The notes beneath the pieces were generated by a model. The model saw nothing but the letters and a program-made list of their open reading frames with translations. It was not told the origin of the DNA and did not search any database. A stretch of 64,000 nt of DNA from Nitrosophilus kaiyonis. Lineage in GTDB: Bacteria > Campylobacterota > Campylobacteria > Campylobacterales > Nitratiruptoraceae. Shown here piece after piece: positions 18,184 to 30,343 of this stretch (its first letter is position 1; every line of letters starts with the position of its first letter). The position numbers and the translations under genes are program-made. The stretch lies in assembly GCF_027943725.1 (NCBI RefSeq), contig NZ_AP025696.1:1403501-1467500 (forward strand), read 5' to 3'.

Positions 18184-19614
18184 ATGGTAAAAATATTTCA
18201 TTTTATTGAGCATATAATATTTATTTTGTCACTTGGATACTATTTTATTTTAAATCTTCAATGGTATAACTATAAAATAGATAGAGTTTTATTACATCAT
18301 CACAGACCCTCTCAGCATATTTATCTTTTCTTATTGCCATTTTTTTTATATATAGCCTTTAGAGAGCTTTTTTTACCATTTTTATTAATTTATATTCTAT
18401 ATTTATATTTTTGGCAGAAAAAACTGGATAAAAAGTTGGTATTTACTGCAAGAGTAAAAAGATTTTTTTTAATTTTAGTATTTTTTGCATTTTTTATAGA
18501 TATTTTATGTATTGCAAAATTTAATTGTAAAATTTTTCCAACTCTACTTCCTTTGATTTTGGCTTTTATAGTTTCAAACTTAATAGAAAAATTTTTATTT
18601 ACTGCATATAAAAGCGAAGCTGCTAAAAAATTAAAAGAGATAGACCCTTCTATTATCGGAGTAACAGCAAGTTATGGAAAAACAAGTATAAAAAATTTTT
18701 TATTTCAAATATTATCTCAAAAATATAATACATATGCAACTCCAAGAAGTGTAAATACATTAGGAGGAATTATAAAAGATATCAATCAAGACCTTCCTAA
18801 AAACACTCAAATATACATAGTGGAAGCAGGAGCAAGAGAGAGAGGAGATATCTATGAGATAGCTTCATTTTTAAATCCTCAATATGTAGTTATAGGAAAA
18901 TTGGGACCTCAACATATTGAATATTTCAAAACTATGGAAAATATTATTGCAACAAAACTTGAGCTTTTGTCTTCAAATAGACTTAAAAAAGCATTTTTAT
19001 ATGATGAAATACCAGTAAAAGATAAAGAAAATTTTGTAAAGTTTGGGAAGAATATAAATAATTTAAAAAGTAGTCTTGATGGAATTAGTTTTGATTTAGA
19101 AATTGATAATAAACTCTACCATTTTGAAGCTCCTGTTCTTGGAGCATTTAATGCTATAAATATTACTGCTGCTATTATGGTTGCTTTGGAGTTTGGCTTT
19201 AGTATCGAAAATCTGCAAAAAATAGTAAAAAATTTAAAATCTGTAGAGCATAGGCTTCAAAAAATAGAGTCTAATGGTAAAATAATTATTGATGATAGTT
19301 TCAATGGAAATTTTGAGGGGATGATAAGCTCATATGAACTTGTAAAAAATTACCCAAAAAGAAAGGTAATTGTAACGCCAGGCATTGTTGAAAGTACAAA
19401 AGAGGCAAATGAAAAACTTGCAAGAAAAATTGATGAAGTTTTTGATTTAGTCATAATAACAGGAAAAATAAATAGAGAAATTTTGGATAAAAATATTAAT
19501 AGAGCTAAAAAAATAGTCTTAGAAGATAAATCAAAACTACAAGAAGTTTTAGCCCAAAACACAAAGCCTGGTGATTTGATACTTTTTAGCAACGATACGC
19601 CGGCATATTTGTAA
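18184..19614 (+). CDS. murF: UDP-N-acetylmuramoyl-tripeptide-D-alanyl-D-alanine ligase, with N-terminal membrane domain
   Basis: 476 residues. The first ~145 residues contain several hydrophobic helices (FIEHIIFILSLGYYFIL, HIYLFLLPFFLYIAF and others), not found in enterobacterial MurF but typical of the epsilonproteobacterial form. The Mur ligase ATP loop reads GVTASYGKTSIKN; the family's APRSVNTLGGI-like segment and the ADP-binding EHRLQKIESNGKIIIDDSF region (cited as EHRLQ and IIDDSFNGN) follow. It adds D-Ala-D-Ala (from ddl) to the muramoyl tripeptide. The membrane domain may place the step near MraY and MurJ (inference). Confidence 0.9.
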   Translation: MVKIFHFIEHIIFILSLGYYFILNLQWYNYKIDRVLLHHHRPSQHIYLFLLPFFLYIAFRELFLPFLLIYILYLYFWQKKLDKKLVFTARVKRFFLILVFFAFFIDILCIAKFNCKIFPTLLPLILAFIVSNLIEKFLFTAYKSEAAKKLKEIDPSIIGVTASYGKTSIKNFLFQILSQKYNTYATPRSVNTLGGIIKDINQDLPKNTQIYIVEAGARERGDIYEIASFLNPQYVVIGKLGPQHIEYFKTMENIIATKLELLSSNRLKKAFLYDEIPVKDKENFVKFGKNINNLKSSLDGISFDLEIDNKLYHFEAPVLGAFNAINITAAIMVALEFGFSIENLQKIVKNLKSVEHRLQKIESNGKIIIDDSFNGNFEGMISSYELVKNYPKRKVIVTPGIVESTKEANEKLARKIDEVFDLVIITGKINREILDKNINRAKKIVLEDKSKLQEVLAQNTKPGDLILFSNDTPAYL

Positions 19615-19620
19615 AATTTT

Positions 19621-19690
19621 GTTGAGTAGTTAAGTAGTTGAATAGTTGAGTTGTTTTCCACTCAACCAATTTAACCATTTTAACCAATAC
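19621..19690. repeat. Intergenic degenerate tandem repeat with inverted arms (copy 4)
   Basis: The left arm is four 8-base units: GTTGAGTA, GTTAAGTA, GTTGAATA, GTTGAGTT. The right part is 9-base units: AACCAATTT, AACCATTTT, AACCAATAC. The two parts are partly complementary. It lies between murF and the small membrane protein gene. Confidence 0.8.
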
Positions 19691-19711
19691 ATATCAAATT
19701 TAAGGATTATT

Positions 19712-19828
19712 TTGGAAGATATTAAAAATTTTTCAGTTGAATTTTTAGCAATAACTGTTTTAGTTTTTGTAATAGTAGGGTTGCAGAAGATATTTGAATA
19801 TATCTTAAAAAGGAAAAGAGGTGAATAG
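19712..19828 (+). CDS. Small single-pass membrane protein upstream of TRAP permease
   Basis: 38 residues from the TTG at 19712 (AAGGAT box 6-7 bases upstream): MEDIKNFSVEFLAITVLV..., one hydrophobic helix and a basic end (LKRKRGE). The frame is open further upstream to an ATG at 19646, but that part is read through the repeat block and has no ribosome binding site. Its stop overlaps the GTG start of the TRAP gene by 8 bases. It may be an accessory subunit of the transporter; no homologue is recognised. Confidence 0.55.
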   Translation: MEDIKNFSVEFLAITVLVFVIVGLQKIFEYILKRKRGE

Positions 19829-21674
19829 GATTTCTTTATTTTTTGATAATATCAATAAATTTTTTGGCTCAATTAGTGCCTTTGCAGCAATATTTTTAGC
19901 TTTTTTAGTATTTTATGATGCTTTTATGAGATATCTTTTCCATTTAGGTTCAATTGCACTTCAAGAGCTTGAGTGGCATTTTTTTGATATTACATTTCTT
20001 TTTGCTCTTGGCTATACTTTAAAACATGATAAACATGTGAGAGTTGATATATTTTATGAGAAATTTTCAAATAAAACAAAAGAGTATATCAACATTTTAG
20101 ACAATCTATTTTTAATAATTCCATTTTCTTTGATTATTGCCTATTATAGTTTTGATTTTACAATGCAAAGTTTTTTACAACATGAAGCATCTGGTGATCC
20201 TGGAGGGCTTTGCTGTAGATATATAATAAAATCTGCAATTTTCATAGGTTCAATTCTTTTATTGATACAATCAATTTCAGAAATAATTAAATCATACGAA
20301 AAAGTAAAAAATCTAAAATTTATAATAATCTCTTTAATTGTTTTTTATATTTTTATATATATTTTTACATCTGATTACTATTTTGTTATAAATCCTTCAA
20401 TTTTAATGTTTATAGTATCATTAATTTTTTTAATGCTTGGATTTAGAGTGGCATTTGTTTTTGGAATGGTTGCAGTTTTGTTTGCTATTATTGATTATGA
20501 TCTTTCTTTAGAGATATTTAAAATGCTTCCTATGAGAATATATGGGATAATGCAAAATTTTACTTTAATGGCGGTTCCTCTTTTTATATTGATGGGGCTT
20601 ATTTTAGAAAAGAGTAACCTTGCAAAAAATCTTCTTGAAAATCTTGGGGCAGCTTTTGGTGAAATAAGAGGGGGCTTAGCAGCAAGTATTGTAATAGTTG
20701 GAGCTATACTTGCTGCAGCAACAGGAATTGTTGGTGCAAGTGTTGTAATGATGAGTATTATAAGTCTTCCTATAATGCTAAAATATGGATATAGTCGCTC
20801 TTTAGCATCAGGAACAATTGCAGCTAGTGGAACACTTGGTCAAATTATACCTCCATCTATTGTTTTGATTATTTTGGGTGATGTTATGAATATAAGTGTA
20901 GGGGATTTATTTAAAGCTGCAATTGTTCCAGGACTGCTTTTAGTAGTTCTTTATCTAATTTATATATTTTCATACTCTTTTATAAAAAAAGATGCTGCGC
21001 CTCCAGTTAAAATTGAAAAAGAGATTTCAAAAAAAGATATTTTATATTCAATAATTCCTCCATTTTTACTTATTTTTGCAGTTCTTGGCTCCATCTTTGC
21101 CGGAATTGCTACACCAACTGAATCAGCAGCTATGGGTGTGATAGGTGCTCTGATTTTATCGATATTAAATAAGAGTTTTTCTTTTTCAATGCTTAGATAT
21201 GTTTCTATTGAAACAGTCAAATTAACAGCAATGATTTTTATGATATTAATAGGTGCAACTGCATTTAGTCTTGTATTTAATGAGTTTGGAGGTGGCGAAC
21301 TTGTCCATCAGTTTTTCTCACAAGATATTGGAAGTAAATGGGCTTTTATATTTATTGCAATGTTAGCTATATTTTTACTTGGCTTTTTTGTTGATTTTGT
21401 TGAAATCTCTTTTATTGTAGTTCCACTGTTTGTACCAATTATCAAAACATTTGGTATTGATCCTATATGGTTTGCAATTTTAATAGCTATGAATTTACAG
21501 GCAAGTTTTTTAACTCCACCTTTTGGATTTTCTCTATTTTATCTAAAAGGAGCAGCTGGAAAACTTGTAACAACAAAAGATATATACAAAGGTGTAATTC
21601 CTTTTATTATTTTGCAATTGATAGCTCTTTTAATATTGATATTTTTTCCAAATATTATAAACTTAACTTTATAA
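19821..21674 (+). CDS. TRAP transporter permease, DctQ-DctM fusion
   Basis: 617 residues starting with GTG at 19821. Residues 1-~160 form the four-helix DctQ small subunit, with the conserved tryptophan in LQELEWHFFDITF. The rest is the 12-helix DctM large subunit (GMVAVLFAIIDY, LFILMGLILEKS, SGTIAASGTLGQIIPPS, GIATPTESAAMGVIG, LTPPFGFSLFYL). TRAP systems use a periplasmic DctP protein to import organic acids with sodium. No dctP is present within at least several genes on either side, so the binding protein is unlinked or this permease is unusual. Substrate unknown. Confidence 0.92.
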   Translation: MNRISLFFDNINKFFGSISAFAAIFLAFLVFYDAFMRYLFHLGSIALQELEWHFFDITFLFALGYTLKHDKHVRVDIFYEKFSNKTKEYINILDNLFLIIPFSLIIAYYSFDFTMQSFLQHEASGDPGGLCCRYIIKSAIFIGSILLLIQSISEIIKSYEKVKNLKFIIISLIVFYIFIYIFTSDYYFVINPSILMFIVSLIFLMLGFRVAFVFGMVAVLFAIIDYDLSLEIFKMLPMRIYGIMQNFTLMAVPLFILMGLILEKSNLAKNLLENLGAAFGEIRGGLAASIVIVGAILAAATGIVGASVVMMSIISLPIMLKYGYSRSLASGTIAASGTLGQIIPPSIVLIILGDVMNISVGDLFKAAIVPGLLLVVLYLIYIFSYSFIKKDAAPPVKIEKEISKKDILYSIIPPFLLIFAVLGSIFAGIATPTESAAMGVIGALILSILNKSFSFSMLRYVSIETVKLTAMIFMILIGATAFSLVFNEFGGGELVHQFFSQDIGSKWAFIFIAMLAIFLLGFFVDFVEISFIVVPLFVPIIKTFGIDPIWFAILIAMNLQASFLTPPFGFSLFYLKGAAGKLVTTKDIYKGVIPFIILQLIALLILIFFPNIINLTL

Positions 21675-21683
21675 AGGATTTTG

Positions 21684-22181
21684 ATGTATGATATTTTATA
21701 TGCCCCTTGGAGAAGCGAATATATAACAAATGAAAAAATAGAGGGTTGCGTTTTTTGCCATATAAGTAAAAATCCAAATCTTGATGAAAAACATCATGTT
21801 TTATACAGAGATGAAAAATGTTTTATCGTTATGAATAAATACCCATATACTCCTGGCCATTTTATGATAATACCTCATATTCATATAGATAATCTTGAAA
21901 ATTTGGATAAAGAGATATGGCTTAGAATGAATGAGCTTGCTCAAAAAGGGGTTAAACTTTTAAAAGAGAAATTTAAAGCTGAAGGTGTTAATATAGGAAT
22001 GAATCTTGGAGCAGCAGCGGGCGCTGGAATTGCTGAGCATATTCATTTGCACCTTGTTCCAAGATGGCAAAGGGATACTAACTTTATCACATCTATTGCA
22101 AATACAAGAGTTTATAGTACAGATTTTGAAAAAGTTTATAAAAAATTAAAAGAGTTTTCAGGAGAATATTTTGAAGGGTAG
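21684..22181 (+). CDS. HIT family nucleotide-binding hydrolase
   Basis: 165 residues from the ATG at 21684, behind AAAGGA; a TTG one codon upstream is less likely. The histidine triad is complete in AEHIHLHLVPRW. The N-terminal CVFC pair and a second histidine-rich loop (FMIIPHIHIDNL) are seen in the bacterial HIT/Ap4A-hydrolase-like group. Probably hydrolyses dinucleoside polyphosphates or AMP-conjugates. It overlaps the next gene by 11 bases. Confidence 0.92.
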   Translation: MYDILYAPWRSEYITNEKIEGCVFCHISKNPNLDEKHHVLYRDEKCFIVMNKYPYTPGHFMIIPHIHIDNLENLDKEIWLRMNELAQKGVKLLKEKFKAEGVNIGMNLGAAAGAGIAEHIHLHLVPRWQRDTNFITSIANTRVYSTDFEKVYKKLKEFSGEYFEG

Positions 22182-22512
22182 TTTATATGAACTTCAAAAA
22201 ATTTTAGATAATTTTGTTAAAGAAAGAGATTGGGAAAAGTATCATACTCCAAAAAATCTTTCAATGAGTATTGCAATAGAAGCAGCTGAATTAATGGAGC
22301 ATTTTCAATGGTGTGATAAAAAGCCAGATGAATTTAGCGAAGATGAAAGAAAAGAGATTGGCGAAGAGATGGCAGATGTACTTCATTTTTTATTAAGACT
22401 CTCTTCTGTATTAGATATTGATCTTTATGAAGCCTCAATTAAAAAAATAGAAAAAAACAGAAAAAGGTTTCCTATAGAGTATGCAAAAAGTATGAAAAAA
22501 AGCGGATGTTAA
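22171..22512 (+). CDS. MazG-like nucleotide pyrophosphohydrolase
   Basis: 113 residues, TTG start at 22171 behind AGGAG. All-alpha NTP pyrophosphatase with the metal-binding EAAELMEHFQW and EEMADVLHFLLRL helices that form the ExxE12-28ExxD signature. Members hydrolyse dCTP or noncanonical dNTPs to monophosphates (house-cleaning). Cotranscribed with the HIT gene by overlap; both act on nucleotides. Confidence 0.88.
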   Translation: MKGSLYELQKILDNFVKERDWEKYHTPKNLSMSIAIEAAELMEHFQWCDKKPDEFSEDERKEIGEEMADVLHFLLRLSSVLDIDLYEASIKKIEKNRKRFPIEYAKSMKKSGC

Positions 22513-22521
22513 AAAAGTATA

Positions 22522-22530
22522 TTGTAAAAT
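22522..22530 (+). promoter_or_regulatory. Putative -10 element TTGTAAAAT
   Basis: TTGTAAAAT ends 16 bases before the ATG at 22547 and 10 bases after the preceding stop. It resembles the TTTGTTAAAAT elements elsewhere. Evidence is sequence resemblance only. Confidence 0.35.
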
Positions 22531-22546
22531 GACTTAAGGAGTCAAA

Positions 22547-23314
22547 ATGGTTGAAAAATCCAATATAAATGCATTAAAACTTGCTTTTTCTTTTTTTAAA
22601 GGAAATATTGCTCTATCTTTAGCTGCAATTGCAATATTGCTTGTTATAAGCTTCTTTTCAATTTTACCTTTAATAGGTATAGTTTTTGTTTTTGCTTACT
22701 CAATTTTGAGTTTATCGATTCAGATATATTTTGGAAGAGGTATAAAAGAGGTAAAAAGTATTGAAGAAATGGAAAATTTTGCAAAAGATACAAAGATAGG
22801 TGATTTTTTAACAAAATATATCGCTGAAGCAACTGGAGCGTTTTTGGCTCTATTTTTTATATCTTTAGTTTTTATTTTTGCTTTTGCACTGTTAACTGCA
22901 ATTTTTAGTGGAACCATTTCTATGGAAGAGATAAAAGGAATGAATGAACAACAGATTATTTTTTATATGATGAGTAGTTACTCTATTCCTGGAACTGTTA
23001 TGTTGTTGATTGCTGGATTTTTTTTCTATATTTTTCCAGCTGTGATGGGAGAAGTGATATTATCAGAGGGATTTAATGAAGCTTTTAAAAAAGTTTTTTT
23101 ATTAATCAATCCTGCTTTTTGGAAAAAAACATTTAAAAAAGACTATTTTTTACTTATTCTGTTTTGGTCAATTATAGTTTTTATTTTTGGAATTTTTATA
23201 GTTTTTCTATCTTCAACTATAATTTTGTTGCCAATCGTTTTGATACTTGCTTATATTTTGAGTCTTTATAATGCAGGTATCTATCTTTTCGCAAAAGATT
23301 TAGCAAAGGAGTGA
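22547..23314 (+). CDS. Multi-pass membrane protein, unknown function
   Basis: 255 residues with about six strongly hydrophobic segments (SLAAIAILLVISFFSIL, AFLALFFISLVFIFAFALL, FLLILFWSIIVFIFGIFIV and others) and no soluble domain. AAGGAG precedes the ATG. The layout recalls DUF4013 / glycerophosphodiester phosphodiesterase membrane-domain proteins, but I see no decisive motif. It converges with the aminotransferase gene, overlapping it by 15 bases. Confidence 0.75.
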   Translation: MVEKSNINALKLAFSFFKGNIALSLAAIAILLVISFFSILPLIGIVFVFAYSILSLSIQIYFGRGIKEVKSIEEMENFAKDTKIGDFLTKYIAEATGAFLALFFISLVFIFAFALLTAIFSGTISMEEIKGMNEQQIIFYMMSSYSIPGTVMLLIAGFFFYIFPAVMGEVILSEGFNEAFKKVFLLINPAFWKKTFKKDYFLLILFWSIIVFIFGIFIVFLSSTIILLPIVLILAYILSLYNAGIYLFAKDLAKE

Positions 23315-24412
23315 GGTTAATCTTTTCACTCCCTCTTCTAAATGCTTTAAATCTCTTGTATATGAAAATCTTATATATTTTTTAGTTTCGTTTTTCCCAA
23401 AATCTGTACCAGGTGTAACTGCAACATGAATCTTTTCCAACAGAAATTTTGAAAACTCAAAACTGTTATTGCTATATTTTGATATATCTGCCCAGATATA
23501 AAATGCTCCATCAGGAAATTTGTTAATTGTAAAAATATTTTTTAATTCATTATATAGAAAATCTCTTCTTTTTTTAAAAGTTTCATTCACAAATTTTAAA
23601 TATTCATAATCAAAAGCTTCAACTGCTGCATATTGACTTATTGTAGGCGCTGAAATGAAAATATTTTGTGCAAGCATAACAGCTTTTCTTTTTAAATTAT
23701 CTGGAACGATAATCCATCCTATTCTAAATCCTGGCATACAAAAATATTTTGAAAAGCCGTTTATAATGATTGCATTTTTATTATATTTTAATGCTGTTTG
23801 AACATTTTTATCATATACTAAACCGTGATATAGCTCATCGCTTATAAGATTAATCCCATTTAATTCACAATATCTGCATAAATCTTTTAAACTGTTATCT
23901 TCATATATATTTCCTGTTGGATTTGAGGGATTTGAAATTTGAAGAGCATCAATTTTATATTTTTTTAAAATATCTTTGGTTATGCAATAGTTGCTATCTT
24001 TATCAACATTTATAAAAACTGGCTCAATTCCAAGCATATATGCAAAATTTTTATAGGAAGGGTAACCTGGATCTGCAAATCCTATTCTTTCATTTATATC
24101 TAAAAGCAAAGAGTATGCGAGCAAAAAAGCCCCACTTGTTCCAGGTGTGATTAAAATATTTTCTGGGTTTATTTTTACATCATAAACTTTTTTATAATGC
24201 AAAGCTATTTTTTCTCTTAAAATTTCCAAGCCTTCTGTTTGTGTATATGAGAAATTTTTATTTTTTATAGCTGTTTGAGCAGCTTCTATAACTTTTGGAG
24301 ATGGAGAGATATCTGGTTGACCAATCTCAAAATGAATAGTATCATTAAATTTGCTTGCCTCTTTTACAATATCCATAACAATAAAAGGTGTTAGATTTTT
24401 TAATCTTTTCAT
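23300..24412 (-). CDS. Class I/II pyridoxal-phosphate aminotransferase
   Basis: 370-residue fold-type I aminotransferase. FEIGQPDISPSP near residue 30, YTQTEGLEILREKIA, the PLP-contacting SNPSNPTGN and the Schiff-base lysine in NGFSKYFCMPGFRIGW are typical of the aspartate/aromatic aminotransferase group. The GFSKxFxMPGxRxG form is close to putative aminotransferases of Campylobacterota and archaea. The amino-acid substrate cannot be fixed. It converges on the membrane-protein gene and diverges from the gene at 24465. Confidence 0.9.
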   Translation of the reverse strand: MKRLKNLTPFIVMDIVKEASKFNDTIHFEIGQPDISPSPKVIEAAQTAIKNKNFSYTQTEGLEILREKIALHYKKVYDVKINPENILITPGTSGAFLLAYSLLLDINERIGFADPGYPSYKNFAYMLGIEPVFINVDKDSNYCITKDILKKYKIDALQISNPSNPTGNIYEDNSLKDLCRYCELNGINLISDELYHGLVYDKNVQTALKYNKNAIIINGFSKYFCMPGFRIGWIIVPDNLKRKAVMLAQNIFISAPTISQYAAVEAFDYEYLKFVNETFKKRRDFLYNELKNIFTINKFPDGAFYIWADISKYSNNSFEFSKFLLEKIHVAVTPGTDFGKNETKKYIRFSYTRDLKHLEEGVKRLTSLLC

Positions 24413-24423
24413 AAAACTCCTTT

Positions 24424-24431
24424 TGTAAAAT
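24424..24431 (+). promoter_or_regulatory. Putative -10 element TGTAAAAT
   Basis: TTTTGTAAAATTATAA in the divergent gap between the aminotransferase and the gene at 24465. TGTAAAAT is 33 bases before the ATG. Weak, by resemblance. Confidence 0.3.
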
Positions 24432-24464
24432 TATAACTAAAAGATAATTTTTAAAAGGATAAAA

Positions 24465-24773
24465 ATGAGTGTTTTAATGGAAATTGCAATGTTTCCAACC
24501 GATGTTGGCGAGAGTAAAAGCAGATATGTTGCTGAGGTTTTAAAAGTTATAAAAGATAGTGGATTTGAGTATCAATTAACCCCAATGGCTACAATAATAG
24601 AGGCTGATAATATTAAAGAGCTAACAGATTTAATTCCAAAAATGTATGAAGCATTAGAGAAGATGGGAGTAGGGCGAGTTTATAGTGTAGTAAAATTTGA
24701 TATAAGACCTGGAAAAAAAGATAGATTAAAACAAAAAGTTAAATCGGTTGAGAAAAGATTGAATATAGGTTAG
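24465..24773 (+). CDS. MTH1187/YkoF-type thiamine-binding family protein
   Basis: 102-residue cytoplasmic protein of the MTH1187 (DUF77) family. MEIAMFPTDVG at the N-terminus, the YQLTPMATIIEAD segment and VVKFDIRPGK are the usual landmarks. Family structures are ferredoxin-like and members have been suggested to bind thiamine or a related ligand; the role here is unproven. It stands alone: divergent from the aminotransferase and convergent with pdxA across a long repeat. Confidence 0.87.
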   Translation: MSVLMEIAMFPTDVGESKSRYVAEVLKVIKDSGFEYQLTPMATIIEADNIKELTDLIPKMYEALEKMGVGRVYSVVKFDIRPGKKDRLKQKVKSVEKRLNIG

Positions 24774-24923
24774 TAAGGTGAGTATGATGAGTGTGGTGAA
24801 TAGGAAGATAAGGGAGTAAAGTGATAAGGTAGTAAGGTGGTAAAAGGGGAGGGGAGTGAAGAGGTCAATTTCAAATTTTAAATTACTAATGACCAATTAC
24901 TAATTACTAATGACTAATGACTA
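24774..24923. repeat. Compound 9-base and 7-base tandem repeat between convergent genes (copy 5)
   Basis: 24781-24861 is purine-rich 9-base units (AGTATGATG, AGTGTGGTG, AATAGGAAG, ATAAGGGAG, ...). 24882-24923 is exact 7-base units: TTACTAA, TGACCAA, TTACTAA, TTACTAA, TGACTAA, TGACTAT, ending at the pdxA stop. The reverse complement of 24864-24892 matches 63117-63145 except for two central bases and the last one. Confidence 0.85.
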
Positions 24924-25865
24924 TTATTCCTTTACCATATTAACAGCATACTTAACTGCATTGATATAGCTTTTAAGATTTATCTCTCTATCTTTTTTAT
25001 AAGCTATATCAAATGCAGTTCCATGATCAACAGATGTTCTAATAATTGGAAGATTTAAAGATATATTGATGCTTTCTTCAAAATATAAAGCTTTTAAAGG
25101 TATAAGCCCTTGGTCATGATACATAGCTACATAGATTTTATATTTTTCTCTCATTTTTGGAATAAATGCAATATCTGGAACTATTGGACCTATAAAAACA
25201 TCTCTTTTTATATTTTTATTGGCTTTTTTTATAGCTTTTTTTATTTTTTTCTCTTCATTTCCTAAAACTCCATTGTCTCCTGCATGTGGATTTAGAGCAA
25301 GTACTGGAATTTTAAGTGATGAGTTACGAGTGATGAGTGATAAGTAAAAATTTAAAAGAAAATTTTTAAGTTTTTTTGTTTTTATATTTTTAGGAACATC
25401 TTTTAATGGAATATGCTCTGTAAATAGTGCTACAAAAAGCTCTTCACATCCAAGCATCATAATTGCATCTTTTTTGAAAAAATCTCTCAAAAAATCTGTA
25501 TGGCCTTTATATTTTATGCCAGCTTTTTCCCATGCTTTTTTATGAATAGGAAGAGTTACTAAAGCTTCACATATACCATTTTTTGTCATAATTGTAGCTG
25601 TTTTAAAACTCTCAAAACTAAATTTTCCACTATCTTTATCAACTTTTCCAGGTTTTATTTCAAAATCTCCTGGAATATATTCTGTTTCAAAATCTTTTGG
25701 AATCTCTATATTTAGTAATTTTGATGCTTTTTTTAGCATATTATCATTTATAAAATAGAGTGGTTTGCAAAATTTTTTAATTTTTTCATGAGCTTTTAGC
25801 GCTATTTCTATTCCTATTCCGTTGATATCTCCTATGCTTATTGCAATGGTTGGTTTTTCTTGCAC
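24924..25865 (-). CDS. pdxA: 4-hydroxythreonine-4-phosphate dehydrogenase
   Basis: Zinc- and NAD-dependent enzyme of the DXP-dependent pyridoxal phosphate pathway, acting with pdxJ just upstream (3-base gap). 313 residues. SIGDINGIGIEI at the N-terminus, KGHTDFLRDF, the zinc/active-site LALNPHAGDNG and MYHDQGLIPLKAL are all visible. Odd point: bases 25312-25346, just before the LALNPHAG motif, are an in-frame copy of a 7-base repeat (GAGTGAT units on the plus strand) that encodes about SLITRNSSL, an apparent small insertion in a loop. The reading frame is intact, so the enzyme is probably functional. Confidence 0.93.
   Translation of the reverse strand: MQEKPTIAISIGDINGIGIEIALKAHEKIKKFCKPLYFINDNMLKKASKLLNIEIPKDFETEYIPGDFEIKPGKVDKDSGKFSFESFKTATIMTKNGICEALVTLPIHKKAWEKAGIKYKGHTDFLRDFFKKDAIMMLGCEELFVALFTEHIPLKDVPKNIKTKKLKNFLLNFYLSLITRNSSLKIPVLALNPHAGDNGVLGNEEKKIKKAIKKANKNIKRDVFIGPIVPDIAFIPKMREKYKIYVAMYHDQGLIPLKALYFEESINISLNLPIIRTSVDHGTAFDIAYKKDREINLKSYINAVKYAVNMVKE
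25312..25346. repeat. Heptad repeat embedded in the pdxA coding sequence
   Basis: AAGTGAT, GAGTTAC, GAGTGAT, GAGTGAT, AAGTAAA in exact 7-base steps. It is the same style as the intergenic repeats, here inside pdxA and translated. Confidence 0.75.
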
Positions 25866-25868
25866 AGC

Positions 25869-29226
<3,358 letters not shown>

Positions 29227-29291
29227 AATGGCCTATAAAATACTTTTTTTAGGAAAAAATAAATATAATTATAAAAAATTAAGAGGTAAAT

Positions 29292-30335
29292 ATGAAGATT
29301 GATATAGAACTAGTTAAAACAGAGAATAAAAGTTATCCAATTATTATAGATAAATTACCTAAAATTCAATTTGATAATAAAGTTGCAATTATTACAAATC
29401 CAAAGGTAGCAGGATTACATCTGAATTATCTTTTAAATAATCTTGATGCAAAAGAAAAATATATAATAACTGTGCCAGATGGCGAAGAGTATAAAAATTT
29501 TGAATCTTTAAATTTTATATTAGATAGACTGTTTGATCATCAATTAGATAGAAAATCAATTTTAATAGCATTTGGTGGTGGCGTAATTGGAGATATGACA
29601 GGTTTTGCTGCTTCTATTTTTCAAAGAGGAATAGATTTTGTTCAAATTCCAACAACTCTTTTAAGTCAAGTAGATGCAAGTGTTGGCGGAAAAACAGGTA
29701 TAAATAATAGATATGGGAAAAATTTAATAGGTGCTTTTCATCAGCCAAAAGCTGTATATATTGATCCATATTTTTTAAAAACTCTTCCAAAAAGAGAGTT
29801 TAGTGCCGGTGTTGCAGAAATTATAAAGATGGCTGTAACTTTTGATAAAGATTTTTTTGAATGGCTTGAAAAAAACTCATTGGATAATGAAGAAAATCTA
29901 AAGTATGCTATTAAAAAAAGTATAGAAATTAAAGCCGATGTAGTTAAAAAAGATGAAAAAGAAGCAGGTATTAGAGCAGCTTTAAATTATGGCCATACAT
30001 TTGCTCATGTTATTGAAAATGAAACAGAATATAAAAGATTTTTACATGGTGAGGCTGTTTCTATTGGTATTGCCATGGCGAATGAGCTTGCAAAAAAACT
30101 TGGTCTTTTATCAGAAGATGAGTCTATTAGAATAAAAAATTTATTAAAAAAATATAATCTTCCAGTTGAATATAAAATAAAAAATATTGATAATTTTTAT
30201 GAACAGTTTTATCTTGATAAAAAGAGTCAAAATAGAAAAATTAAATTTGTTTTACCTAATCATATAGGGAATTTCGTATTTAAAAGTGATATTGATGAAG
30301 GATTGATAAAAGAGGTATTAAAAATTTTTACATAG
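29292..30335 (+). CDS. aroB: 3-dehydroquinate synthase
   Basis: Second shikimate-pathway enzyme, NAD- and zinc-dependent. 347 residues; PDGEEYKNFES, LIAFGGGVIGDMTGFAAS, FVQIPTTLLSQVDASVGGK (cited as PTTLLSQVDASVGGKTG), RAALNYGHTFAHVIE and HGEAVSIGIAMA are clear. AAGAGG precedes the ATG. It sits between the COG3400 gene and mscS; I recall aroB-mscS-miaB-like order in both Campylobacter and Helicobacter. Confidence 0.96.
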   Translation: MKIDIELVKTENKSYPIIIDKLPKIQFDNKVAIITNPKVAGLHLNYLLNNLDAKEKYIITVPDGEEYKNFESLNFILDRLFDHQLDRKSILIAFGGGVIGDMTGFAASIFQRGIDFVQIPTTLLSQVDASVGGKTGINNRYGKNLIGAFHQPKAVYIDPYFLKTLPKREFSAGVAEIIKMAVTFDKDFFEWLEKNSLDNEENLKYAIKKSIEIKADVVKKDEKEAGIRAALNYGHTFAHVIENETEYKRFLHGEAVSIGIAMANELAKKLGLLSEDESIRIKNLLKKYNLPVEYKIKNIDNFYEQFYLDKKSQNRKIKFVLPNHIGNFVFKSDIDEGLIKEVLKIFT

Positions 30336-30343
30336 GTAAAAGA

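Noticed and set aside
24774-24923. Possible CRISPR array because of regular repeats between convergent genes
   Set aside because: Units are 7-9 bases with no unique spacers of constant length, and there are no cas genes.
29228-29302. 24-codon open frame (MAYKILFLGKNKY...) between the COG3400 gene and aroB
   Set aside because: Very short, overlaps the aroB ribosome binding site and start, and has only a weak AGG upstream; could be a leader peptide but nothing supports it.
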